From Neocallimastix lanati (nom. inval.) (Eukaryota; Neocallimastigomycota; Neocallimastigomycetes; Neocallimastigales; Neocallimastigaceae), in NCBI GenBank assembly GCA_016946835.1, contig JACVTC010000004.1, positions 2,098,501-2,162,500 on the forward strand: a stretch of 64,000 bases of DNA, in the 5' to 3' direction. This document shows, one piece after another, positions 12,421 through 23,900 of this stretch. Both the position numbers and the translations under genes were made by a program. How positions within the stretch are numbered: position 1 is the first letter of the stretch; every line of letters begins with the position of its first letter. The notes beneath the pieces are model-generated. The model saw nothing but the letters and a program-made list of their open reading frames with translations. It was not told the DNA's origin and searched no databases.

Positions 12421-13203
12421 TTATTTAACCTAATTCTTTTTTATAAAAATATGATATATTTACTATTAGTAATGTAATTTTTCAAAAATAACATTTAATT
12501 TTTATAAGAATTGAAAGTTTACCTTGAAATTTCATAATCCATAATTTAAAAATTAACCTATTTTAATTTATATAACGGTATATTTACTATTAATAATTCA
12601 ATTTTTCATAAATTACAACTAATATTAAATTTTTAATAGAATTAATAGCTTACCTTAAAAGTTCATAATCAATCACTTTATTAAACCTAAAATTTTTATA
12701 TAAATAAAAGATATATTTAATATTAGTAACGTAATTTTTTAAAAACTACATTTAATATTAATCTTTATAATCTATAATAATAATACAATAATAATATAAT
12801 AATAATATAATAATAATATAATAATAATATAATAATATTAAAATTTTATTTTAATTGATAGTTTACCTTAAAATTTCATAATCCTTAAATTAAAAATTAA
12901 CCTATTTTAATTTATAAAACGGTATATTGATAACTTACCTTAAAAGTACATAATCAACAACTTTTATTAACCTAATTTTTTTTTTAAAAAAATGATATAT
13001 TTACTATTAGTATCTTAATTTTTCAAAAGTTACTTTTTATGTTACCATATAGCTTACCTTATAGTCCATAATCCGTTATTTAAAAATTAACCTATTCTTT
13101 TATAAATATATATATATATATATATATAAAAGATACAATTAATATTAAAAATTAAAAAGATAGCTTACCTTATAGTTCATAATCCATTATTTAAAAATTA
13201 ACC

Positions 13204-13215
<12 letters not shown>
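11395..13215 (-). repeat. Field of splice-site-bracketed repeat modules (about ten)
   Basis: On the minus strand a module recurs near 13180, 13070, 12945, 12875, 12660, 12530, 12410, 11750, 11545 and 11425. Most copies have an acceptor-like TAG, then 28-35 bases such as GTTAATAAAGTGATTGATTA, then a donor-like AAGGTAAGC or AAGGTAAAC. In several copies one frame reads like xNKVIDYELL. Module lengths differ and some contain stops, so I do not call a gene. It is either a decayed multi-exon gene with duplicated small exons or a repeat that happens to carry splice motifs. Confidence 0.55.
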
Positions 13216-13239
<24 letters not shown>

Positions 13240-13860
13240 AAAAAGATATATTTACTATTATTAGTGTAATTTTTAATGTAATTTTTCAATAATTTCGTCT
13301 AATATTAAATTAAAATATTTTCTCTCAAGAATAGGTATATGTATTATTAGAAAATTTTCTATTATTATATAAAACAAAAATTTACTATATTAAATTTACC
13401 TAATATTTAAAAAATTATTACTTAAAGAACCTATTTATATAAATTTATTTTTTATTGTTAATTACATATGTTAAATTTATTATTAATATATATAATATTT
13501 TTATAAAAATTATACTTCACCTTTTATTTTTGATTTAAGTTTTAAATATGAAACCTATTTATATTAAATAAAATGCTACATATTCTCATATCTTTAATAA
13601 TTTATATTTTCAGAACTATTTTCACCTTATTTAAAACAATAGTCTTTCTTTTATATTGTAAAAATTTTATTTTTATGGATATTCATATAATTATATTATG
13701 AAAGTTCTTAATTATATTACGCCCTCCACCATCCCCCATATTTAATAATGTACTATTCTTTGGGTTCAGTCCGTATATCCTCACCACTATATATATTTGT
13801 ATATATTAAAAACTTTTCTATATCTATAAAGGTAGAAATCCAAAAAAAAAGGCCGAATCC
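13216..13860. other. AT-rich spacer
   Basis: Holds a T-tract at 13208-13235. At 13720-13790 there is a short GC-richer patch with TTTGGGTTCAGTCC, which is weakly B-box-like. No gene is seen. Confidence 0.5.
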
Positions 13861-15260
13861 TAATAAATCATAGTTTCCAAATTAAAAAAATTATGATTTC
13901 AGAAAATCATAAATGCTAAATACTAATAAATTGTAGGATCTAAAGATGTCCGGTCCTAAAAATCCTAAAAATAGTCCTAAAAACATTTGTTACTCGAAAA
14001 AAGAGTTTAAAACAAGATAGATACAAAAAACTAGGTAGAAACTAAACATCAAGGTAGAAACTAAACATCAAGGTAGAAACCAAAATCAAGGTAGAAACCA
14101 AAATCAAGGTAGAAACCAAAATCAAGGTAGAAACCAAAATCAAAGTAGAAACCAAAAACAAGGTAGAAACCAAAAAAACAAGGTAGAAACCAAAAAAAAA
14201 CAAGTTAGAAACCAAAAAAAAACAAGGTAGAAACCAAAAAAAAAATAAGGTAGAAACCAGAAAAAAAAAAGGTAGAAACCAGAAAAAAAAAAGGTAGAAA
14301 CCAAAAAAAAAAAAGGTAGAAACCAAAATCAAGGTAGAAACCAAAATCAAGGTAGAAACCAAAATCAAAGTAGAAACCAAAATCAAAGTAGAAACCAAAA
14401 TCAAAGTAGAAACCAAAATCAAAGTAGAAACCAAAATCAAAGTAGAAACCAAAATCAAAGTAGAAACCAAAATCAAAGTAGAAACCAAAATCAAAGTAGA
14501 AACCAAAATCAAAGTAGAAACCAAAATCAAGGTAGAAACCAAGATCAAAGTAGAAACCAAAATCAAAGTAGAAACCAAAATCAAAGTAGAAACCAAAATC
14601 AAAGTAGAAACCAAAATCAAGGTAGAAACCAAAATCAAGGTAGAAATTAAAAACAAGGTAGAAACTAAAAACAAGGTAGAAACTAAAAACAAGGTAGAAA
14701 CTGAAATATGTATGATATCAGTAAATCATAGAGTCTTACACATTAGATTATCCAAAAAAGGTCAGTCCTAAAAGTCCTACAAACATATGTATTTCAAAAA
14801 GATATTTTTTCCAAAAAAAAAATTGTATCCAAAAACAAAGTGGAACCAAAAAAACAAGGTAGAAACCAAAAAAAAACAAGGTAGAAACCAAAAATTGTAT
14901 TCCAAAAAAAGATTCATTCCAAAAAAAAAAAGATCGTATCCATAAAAATGTAGAAACTAAAAAAGTTGAAAACCATAATATATATGATAACAGAAAATTA
15001 TAAAGGCTGAATCCTAATAAATTGAAGTATCCAAAAAAATTTGGTCCTAAAAATCCTTAAAAAATTTTATTCCAAAAAAAAATATTTATTCCTATAAAAG
15101 ATTGTATCCAAAAGTTGTATCCAAAAAAAAGGTATTAACCAAAAATATTATGATCAGAAAATCATAAATAGGTCATAAATTTTTGAATAACAAAAGAATT
15201 CAATTGATATTATATCCAGAAAATCATAAATAGGTTAAAAATCTTCGAATACCAATAGAA
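13861..15260. repeat. Compound minisatellite: 18-bp array inside longer repeat modules
   Basis: The core at 14024-14700 is a tandem array of AAAATCAAAGTAGAAACC, with a variant carrying AAGG and A-run expansions to 20-26 bp. It is flanked on both sides by diverged copies of a module containing AATCATA, AATCCTAATAAATT and GGTCCTAAAAATCC (about 13850-13985, 14700-14800, 14990-15070 and 15150-15260). Because 18 is a multiple of three, the minus strand stays open as LVSTLI repeats. I regard that frame as an artefact. Confidence 0.85.
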
Positions 15261-15836
15261 ATCAATTGATATTGTATCCATAGTATAATATGGAAGCCTA
15301 TTCAATTAATTAATAACCTATATACAATATAATAATGTATAATAAATTAAAATATATTTCATGTAATTGCATAAATATATAAATTTATTTATATATTAAA
15401 TTATGAATATTCTTTTTAAAAAACAAAAAATAAAATAAAATAAAATAATATAAAAAAACAAAAATCTTATATATAAATATATAAATCTAACATTAAATAT
15501 TTATATAATTTTTATATCAATAATTTTAAATACAATTACAAAAAAATAAATAATATATATATAATATGTTTATTTATAAAATGGATAAACATTGGATAAA
15601 CATTAAAGAATATTAAAATATAATAAAATATAATATAATAAATTACAAAAATATAAATATATATATAAAATAAATGTTCTATATGTTGTAATATATATAA
15701 GCAATATATCTAGGTATAATTGGTAAAATATAATTCGATATATAAATGTAGAAAATATGAATCCTATTTTCATGAAATTGTTTTTTCTTTTATTATCCCT
15801 AAATCACAACTACTTTTAACGTTCTTCAAATATATC

Positions 15837-16330
15837 TTAAACCCAAAAGCCATTTTGACTATATTCGTTATTTAATTCTGTTTCTATATTTTTTTGACTC
15901 ATCTTCCAACTGAACCAAGAATTTCTATTTCGATATTTATTAAATAAAATTACAAAAATATCTAATATAATATATATTATAATACTTATTAATGGCCATT
16001 AGTATTAGTTCTCTTAAACCCTAAAGCCTTTCTAATGATACTCGTTATTCATTTTTTTTTTTTTTTTTATTTTGTCCCATCATCCATCAAATTAACTGGA
16101 AATTCCTATTTTCCATATCAATTAGCAGAATTATAATTTCCCAAGTCAGAAAATTTTGCCTAATTATTCCATCACTTCTGAATTCACAACTTCCAACTTC
16201 AGTCTCTTTTATATTATTCTCCACGGAATTCTTGTCCACAAGATTCTTCCTATTCTTACATTAATTTCTCTTTCAACTTCATTCTTCTATCTTTTTTCAA
16301 TTCTATTTGACACCATTTAAACTTTAATTT
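15837..16330 (-). pseudogene. Two tandem decayed copies of one coding C-terminus
   Basis: The minus strand carries two related protein ends. The downstream copy (about 15950 to the stop at 15837-15839) reads NRNSWFSWKMSQKN, then NNEYSQNGFWV, then a stop. The upstream copy (about 16330 to the stop at 16014-16016) reads through EVGSCEFRSDG and MENRNFQLI, then an internal stop, MMGQN, an A-run, NNEYH, a stop, KGFRV and a terminal stop. The shared spacing and the final stop make chance unlikely. The family is not recognised. Confidence 0.5.
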
Positions 16331-17741
16331 TTAATAGTTTTATCCTCACTTCCAATATTGATAACAAATATCTATTCCACTTCTAATATAAATTAAAATA
16401 AATATAAAATAAAATATAATATAAAATAAAATATAAAATAAAATATAAGATAAAATAAAAACTAATTTATTCATGGTCTTCTATACATTAAAAAGATACA
16501 ACTATTTATTTATTGGTATTTTATTCATAAAATAAGATAAAACTGATTATTTCTTGGTATTCTATTCATAAGACTGATTATTTCTTGGTCTTCTATTCAT
16601 AAAAAAAAGATAAAACTAATTAATCTTCTATTTATAACTCTAATACCTACTCTTTTTTTGTTTTTTTTTTATAAAAAAAAAATAAATAAATAAAAAAGGA
16701 ATTAAATAAAAATATTATTTATAATCTAAATCTTCTCATTAAAACCTCCATATTATTTATTTAATTTATAACAGATGTATTTTACTATTTTATTAGTACA
16801 TAATAAAAAATATATTATTATAAAATTTCAATAATTATGTATAATTAATATACTTCAAGAAAAATTTTAATATTATTATTATTACTATATTTTCTACTTC
16901 ATTATTTAATTATATTTATTAATTTTATACTCTATATATTCTTTAATTATACATATTTAAAATTTTATCTAATCAGTATTAAATTTTTATTTTTAAATTA
17001 TAAAAAGTAACAAAACATTTCATAAATTTTATAATAATAAAAGTTTTTAAATTTCAAATTTTTAATTTATTTTAATTAATTCAAGTAATTTTCTTTTAAA
17101 AATTCTAAATATTTATAATATCTTTTAACATATCTTCCAATTTAAAATTACAAATATTTTTTGACTTTTAATGATTTTCAATGTTTTATATACTTTTTTT
17201 TTTTTTTTTTTTTATATCTGTATAGACTACTAATTAAACTAATTATTATCATTCTTTTAATAATTAAAAAAATTTTAGTAGCATTCACGTTTTTTCATCA
17301 TCACCAATAAGAATGGTGATTTCATTGATTTTTAATTTAATCAATTAAACAACTTAAAAGCATGATTACTCAAATTATTTACTTTTAATTTTTAATATAT
17401 AATTATAATGATACATAATAATTAATAATATTGTAAAAAATGATAATATATGTAAAATAGTTATTGATGATTAATATTGTTAATAATTAATTATTAATTT
17501 TTCATAAAAAATAAAGACTATCACATCTTATGATTTCAGAATCTTTTGTTAATTGGTATCATAATTATTCTCTACTATAACCTCAACGTTTAAAATTGAT
17601 ATATCTAATTTAATTAATATATACAATTAATGAGTTATATTACATTTTAAAATCATTAATTTTTTATAAAAAAAATTATAATAATATATTTTTTTGTATA
17701 AAGTTTTAATATAAATTAAAGTTTTAAAGTAATTATAAAAA
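16331..17741. other. AT-rich spacer with a short repeated motif
   Basis: At 16480-16625 the string GGTCTTCTATTCATAA and its variants occur about four times with 35-50 bp spacing. A small stem ATCACCA/TGGTGAT is at about 17300-17320. No gene is seen. Confidence 0.5.
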
Positions 17742-17822
17742 TTTTTAATTTTATTGGTAAGTTTTTGAATTATTTATATATTAAATATATAATATATAAA
17801 AACTTACCAATAAAATTAAAAA
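17742..17822. repeat. Perfect 25-bp inverted repeat with 31-base spacer
   Basis: The arm at 17742-17766 (core ATTTTATTGGTAAG) is the exact reverse complement of 17798-17822. The spacer between them is pure A/T. Transcribed either way it would form a long hairpin. The flanks are not clearly repeated, so it is not an obvious transposon end. Confidence 0.9.
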
Positions 17823-18236
17823 ACTTCATAATACATTAATATATTATAAATTATATTCAAAATGAAATAAAAAATATTATATAAAGTAATTTTTTATTAA
17901 ATATTAATCTATATATGATTAATATTTGATTGTAATTATTTTTTATTTTAAAAATTTAAAAAGGAACGATTTTAAAAATTTATAATAAAAAATAATTACA
18001 AAGAAACAATTTAAATTTAAAGTATTTTTTATTATATAAATGTTTTATATATAAAAAAGATTTATATATTCAATACATAAAATTGTTTTTATTAATATTT
18101 ACTCTTTTGTACTTCTTCACTATTCCATTTTATTTTTATTAACATTTTACTCTTTTATACTTCTTCATTTTATTTATATTAATATTTTACTCTCTTATGC
18201 TTCTTCACTTTTTATTTTATTAATATCTACTCTTTT

Positions 18237-18482
18237 ATGTTTCTTCCCTTTTTTGTTATACTTTTATTAATACTTTTATTTTTTATTCTTCTTCATTATT
18301 TTATTATATTTTATTTTTTTTATTCTTCTTCATTATTTTATTATATTTTATTTTTTTTATTCTTCTTCATTATTTTATTATATTTTATTTTTTTTTTACT
18401 TCTTTATTATTTTATTATATTTTGTTTTTATTTATGTTTTTCTCTTTTATACTTCTTCACTGTTTTATTTTGCTTTATGTAA
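18237..18482. repeat. Short tandem repeat, T-rich
   Basis: A unit of about 48 bp with TTCTTCTTCATTATTTTATT recurs three to four times between 18270 and 18420. The open frame over it is low-complexity and is not taken as a gene. Confidence 0.6.
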
Positions 18483-18596
18483 TTTAATTTATTTAATTTT
18501 ATTCAATTCTTTCCAATAGTCGTTGATTATCTTATCTCTTTTATATAATAATATTTTTTTTTTATATTCATATTCAAATAATATTCAAAATATTTT

Positions 18597-18775
18597 TATT
18601 GCCATCCCAGAGGAGCTGGACCTCTCGGACAAGGCTTACGCAATGGGATTCTTAAAGTGTTAGAAATATAGAAAACATACCTACCTAAGTATCGTTTAAC
18701 CCTAATCTTTCACGCAAAACCCAGGGGGAAAAATCGTGAAGATTTGATACTTGCGGGGGTCGATCCAGAGAAATA
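18597..18775 (-). mobile_element. SINE-like element, family 2, minus-strand copy
   Basis: The reverse complement matches the first half of 7438-7798 in order (GGATCGACCCC-like start, AGTATCAAATCTTCACGAT, GGGTTTTGCGTGAAA, TTGCGTAAGCCTTG, CTCTGGGATGGCAA). This copy keeps the better B box. It is 5'-complete but lacks the second half and the A tail of the other copy. Confidence 0.65.
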
Positions 18776-19460
18776 AATATATACAAAAATAATTTTTTTT
18801 TTTAATTTATGTTAAAATTATTAAATAAAATATTTAAAACATTACTACTAATTGATATAACTCAATTCACTCTTAACTTTTTGGGAGAAGCGATTATATA
18901 TTTTTAATACTTATTTTATTTATTTATTAATAATAATTAAAAATCAACATAACAATTACATAACATAAAAAAAATAATAAATACTAGTTTATAATAAAGT
19001 TATTATATAATAAAATTATAATAAAATATAATAAAGTTTAATAAAATAAAATATTTGTTCATAATAAAATATTATAAAATATTATTAATAAAATAAAAGC
19101 TATTTAATATAGTAAATGTTTTATAATATACAATTAATTTCATATTTTTATGAAATCTATGTTCTAATGATATATTTACTAGCCACAATTACAATAGTTT
19201 ATTATTTTGCAATTAACATAATTTAATATAATATGTGTTTATAATAAATAAATTTTTATATTAATTAAAGTTTTTATTTGTATTCTATATCATAATTAAT
19301 AAGTAAAAATATGACACATATTATTCAGAATATATTTAATACAAATAAATTAATAAATAAAGTTATGCAAAAATAGTTACAATTTATGTAAAAAAATGAA
19401 TCATACTACTTAATTAGGTTTTATGTGTAACATAAACAATCTTATATATATTTTGCACTT
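18776..19460. other. AT-rich spacer
   Basis: No open frame, repeat unit or signal that I can support. Confidence 0.5.
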
Positions 19461-19725
19461 TTATTAAAAAAAAAATAATATCATAATTGAATAATTAAAA
19501 AAAAAATAATATCATATTTGAATAATTAAAAAAAAAATAATATCATTATAATTATAATATCATAATTGAATAATTAAAAAAAAAAAAAAAATAATAATAT
19601 CATTATAATTGAATAATTAAAAAAAAATAATAATATCATTATAATTGAATAATTAAAAAAAAATAATATCATTATAATTGAATAATTAAAAAAAAAATAA
19701 TATCATAATTGAATAATTAAAAAAA
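19461..19725. repeat. Tandem repeat, 30-50 bp unit, about eight copies
   Basis: The units combine ATAATTGAATAATT, an A-run of 6-16 bases, and TAATATCATT. Length varies mainly through the A-run and an optional ATTATA insert. Confidence 0.85.
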
Positions 19726-19789
19726 ATTTTAGTCATAATAATATTATCTTTTATTTAAATTTGTCTTTCCAATTTTCATCATGGTGATT

Positions 19790-20275
19790 AGTACTCGAGG
19801 ACTAATACATTTGAGGTTTTTTGATCGACCTTGTGCATGTCTTCTTAATTTTTATGGGATATTTTCTCACTACCCTGGTCTTCCCTATAAATGAAGCTAG
19901 AAATTCGCTTGCCATGTTAAGTATGATTACATATTGTCTCATACTCTACTCAGGTCTTGTGATAAAGATCTGTGTACTAAAGATGAGCAAAAAATATTAC
20001 AATATATTACTTATACTAATAAATCTATTTAACTGAGAAGAACGTCACTATTCGTCAATCTTATTGAAAAGTATGGAGGTCGTCTGAATTGGCCCAAGCC
20101 ATATTTGTGTACATGTGAAATGAACAGGTATGGTCAATTAACAACTATTGTGGCTGTGGTGACCTTATATATTGAATATTATATGACTATATGCTGTACT
20201 AACAGATTATATAAATATATTAATGATATTGTGTAAAAGAAGTGCGTCATATATATATACGAGAGTCTAAAAAAT
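19790..20275 (+). pseudogene. Decayed coding remnant with A-rich end
   Basis: One frame over about 370 bp keeps protein-like strings broken by few stops: CACLLNFYGIFSHYPGLPYK, then two stops, then SCDKDLCTKDEQKILQ, then a stop, then KYGGRLNWPKPYLCTCEMNR. Composition is richer than the flanks. The region ends GAGTCTAAAAAATAAAAAAA, recalling the end of the SINE-like element at 7798. It is likely a dead mobile-element protein. I cannot name the family. Confidence 0.4.
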
Positions 20276-20720
20276 AAAAAAAAAAATTATTTAAATTTAT
20301 CAAAACAATATAAATAATAATTTTTTAATATGATATACTATCAACATAAGTAATTTTTTAAAATCCAAATATAAAAATTAATTTTTAATTTATTATAATT
20401 AATTAATGGATTACTAATTTTTATGAAAAACTTTAATGATTAATATTTTTTATTTTTTTATATAAAAATAACAATTAAAAACAAAAATCAAAATATATTA
20501 ATATTAATTATTAATATTATTAAATTGAATAAAATAAAAAATTAAAAATAAAAAATTATATACTAATTAAAAAGAGATAAAAATATATATTTACATTTAA
20601 AAAACAGTTCCTTTTTTTTTTTTTATTTTTTTTTTAATATATTATTAAGAACTTTTTTGTAAAGATTTTAATATAATATCATATATATCTGAATAACTGA
20701 TATTTAACTGTAATTAATAA

Positions 20721-20733
20721 CACTTTGATAGTG
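20721..20733. promoter_or_regulatory. Candidate cis element CACTTTGATAGTG, distal copy
   Basis: A 13-bp near-palindrome (CACT and AGTG arms) lying 218 bases before the GH9 start codon. The identical string recurs 68 bases closer to the gene, and twice more at the right end of the window. It is absent from the rest as far as I can read. Confidence 0.5.
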
Positions 20734-20788
20734 TAAAATAAAAGAAAAATAATAAAGAGAATTAAAATTGATATATATATTTTATATA

Positions 20789-20801
20789 CACTTTGATAGT
20801 G
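20789..20801. promoter_or_regulatory. Candidate cis element CACTTTGATAGTG, proximal copy
   Basis: Exact repeat of the 20721 site, ending 150 bases before the GH9 ATG. From here to the ATG the plus strand is almost all A with few T, a plausible 5' untranslated leader. A regulator binding such a paired site is inference only. Confidence 0.5.
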
Positions 20802-20951
20802 AAATATAAATATTTTTTGGAATTCAGAAGTAATAATAAAAAAGCAAAAAAAAAAAAAAAAAAAAGAAGAGTAAAATAAAAAAAAGTAGATAAATTAAAA
20901 AAAAAATAAAAAAATAAAAAAAAAATAAATAAATTTTATTCATAATAAAAA

Positions 20952-23900
20952 ATGAAATTTCAATCTGTCATAAAAGTTCTTGGAGGTTTAACTTTAATTC
21001 TTCCAACAGTTTTTGCAAAATCACAAGATTATGCTAGACATTTAGAACTTTCTCTTTTATTTTACGAAGGTTATAAATTAAAAATTATTAAATAAATTTA
21101 TTTAAATAATAAATAAATAAAATAAAAATAAAATAAATTATTAATATTTTAAATATTATAATAATAATAGCTCAGAGATCTGGTCCTTTACCAGCTAGCA
21201 ACCGTATCTATTGGCGTAAAGACAGTATGACAGATGCAGGTGCTGATAATCATGTTGATTTAAATGGTGGTTGTATGTATCAATATAAAAAAATATTAAA
21301 TTAATTAATGTTTTTTTTTTTTTTTTTTTTATTATATATGTATTCTTAATAAATATAAAATCATTTATAAATTTTCCATTTCTAAAGTACTATTAATAAT
21401 TATTTATAATACTTTTATAAATAATAATATTTTATTTCTATTTAAGACTATGATGCTGGTGATAATGTAAAATTCAATTTCCCACAAGCAAATACAATTA
21501 CCTGTATATATTAAATAAAGATATTATATAAATTTTTAGGATATATCAATTTTTAATAAAAAAATAGTATATTTTTATTGGTATTATTAATATTAAATAT
21601 GATATTATTATTAATATATTAATATATATATCATTATTATAAATAAAAAAAAGTACTTGCTTTTTCTGCTTACAAATGGAAGGATGGATATAAGCAAGCT
21701 GGTAAATTCATTATTATATATAAATATATATAATAATGTTTTTTAAATATAATAATAATAATAATAGTAATAATAATATTAATTTTTATATAATATAATT
21801 GAACAGATCAATGGGAATATATTAAGGACGCTATTAAATGGGGAACTGATTATTTCATTAAGTGTCATACTGGAAAAAATGAACTTTGTATGTACAATTT
21901 TAAACGTTATAAAATGAAGAAAGTATATATATATTTTTTTTATTCATAAGCAAAATTTTTAATAAAGTTATATTATATATAATTTGTTTTTAATGATACA
22001 GACGGTCAAGTTGGTAATGGTAGTTTAGATCATGGTGCATGGGTTGCACCAGGTAAATATTTTTTATAGTATTTAATATTATTATCTATTAATCATTATA
22101 TTTATTATTGTATAAAAGAGTAATTAGTTAATTAATTTTAAATATATAAAAATTTATAAATTATAATTATCTATGAAAAAAAAAAAAAAAAAAAAAGAGG
22201 ATATGACTTATGCTCATCCATCTTATAAAATTGATTCTAAAAAGCCAGGATCTGATCTTGCCGGTGAAACTGCTGCTTCTTTAGTAATTTTTTTAATATA
22301 TACTTTAATTTTTATAATATTTTGTTTTATTTTTCGTTTTTATATAAATTAATAATAATTAATATATAAAAAATTATATTTTTTTACTCCAAATCCTCTA
22401 GGCTGCGGCTTATTTAGTTTTCAAAGATGATGATCCAACTTACGCTGCTACTTGTTTAAAGCATGCTAAGGAACTTTATGAATTTGCTGATAAATATCAA
22501 GATACTTATACTACTGGTATTCCAGATGCTCAAGGTTACTACAGATCTTACAGTGGTTTCAAGGATGAATTAGTTTGGGGTGCTGCTATGTTATTATTAG
22601 CTACTGGTGATGAGGCTTATCGTGCTAAGGCTGATGCTATTTGGGACTATCCATATAATAAAAATGATCCAGATTATTTCCTTAACTCTGGAGGTCCAAT
22701 TTCTTGGGATGATAAGAAAGCTTGTTCATACGCTTTAATGTATATGATTACAGGTGAAGACAAATACAAAGAACAAGCTTTCAATCACAGTGATCTTATG
22801 GTCAACTACAAAACTACTCCAGGTGGATTATGGTTCGATACTAATCTTTCTGCTTGGGGTTCTAACCGTTATGCTAGTAACGCTGCTTATACCGTTGCTA
22901 TGGTTGCTTCTACTATGGATGCCAGTGATGCTAAGCGTAAGCAATACGTTAAGTTTATTAAGAAGCAAATTGATTATATTCAAGGAGATAATCCAGCTAA
23001 GGTTGATTATGTTGTTGGTGCTGATCCAAGTTCACCAAAATCTGTTCACCACCGTGGTTCTTCTGGTACTATGAATGCTATGGCTGAACCATCTTTCAAT
23101 GTTTTCCCACTTTATGGTGCTCTTGCTGGTGGTCCAGATGGTAATGATAAGTACACTGATGATCGTACTAACTATAACTCTAATGAAGTTGCTTTAGATT
23201 ATAATGCTGCTTATACTGGTCTTCTTGCTTTCTTAATTCAAGAAGGATTAAACGTTCCAGATCCAAAACAAACCTGGCAAGGTGCTTGGCCACCAAAGGA
23301 ATCCACTAACGGTCAAATTAAGTTAAAATTAAACTTTAATGGTCTTAATGAATTCGCACCAACTGTTTCTACTACCGGTGGTTTAACCTGTGGTGGATGG
23401 TGCGTTGAAATGGATTTAACTTCTAGTGGTGCTACTCTTGATAACGTATGGGGTGGTGAATTATTAAAGCAGGAAGGAAATAAGTTTGTTGCTTGTGCTG
23501 GTTGGGGTAAAGGTTACTTGGATGGTAAAGGTACCGAACAAAACTTCTACTTCCGTATTAAGCCAAATGGTTCAATGAAAGAACCAACTGAAGGTTTCGT
23601 TTACTGTAACGGTTACAACCGTGGTGATAAGTACTTAGTTAAGGTTAATGGTGGTGGTTCTGAACCATATGGTTGGACTAAGGGTATTTGTAAGCCAGCT
23701 CACATTTGTGATGCCAATGGTAACTACATTAAAGACTCTGGTGTTATTAACAAAAGTACCAGTGGTGGTAGTAGTTCAAAGACTAAGACTACTACTATCA
23801 AAAAGACTACTACAAAAGCTGCAGAACCAACTTCACCATCTTCTTCATGTTTCGCCACTAAACTCGGTTATGGTTGCTGTACTGGTTGTGAAGTTAACTA

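Noticed and set aside
14042-14692. 216-codon minus-strand frame of LVSTLI repeats
   Set aside because: It follows from the 18-bp minisatellite period. The start, end and A-run expansions show no coding constraint.
13861-15260. Regular repeats that could suggest a CRISPR array
   Set aside because: The units are contiguous without unique spacers, and the genome is eukaryotic.
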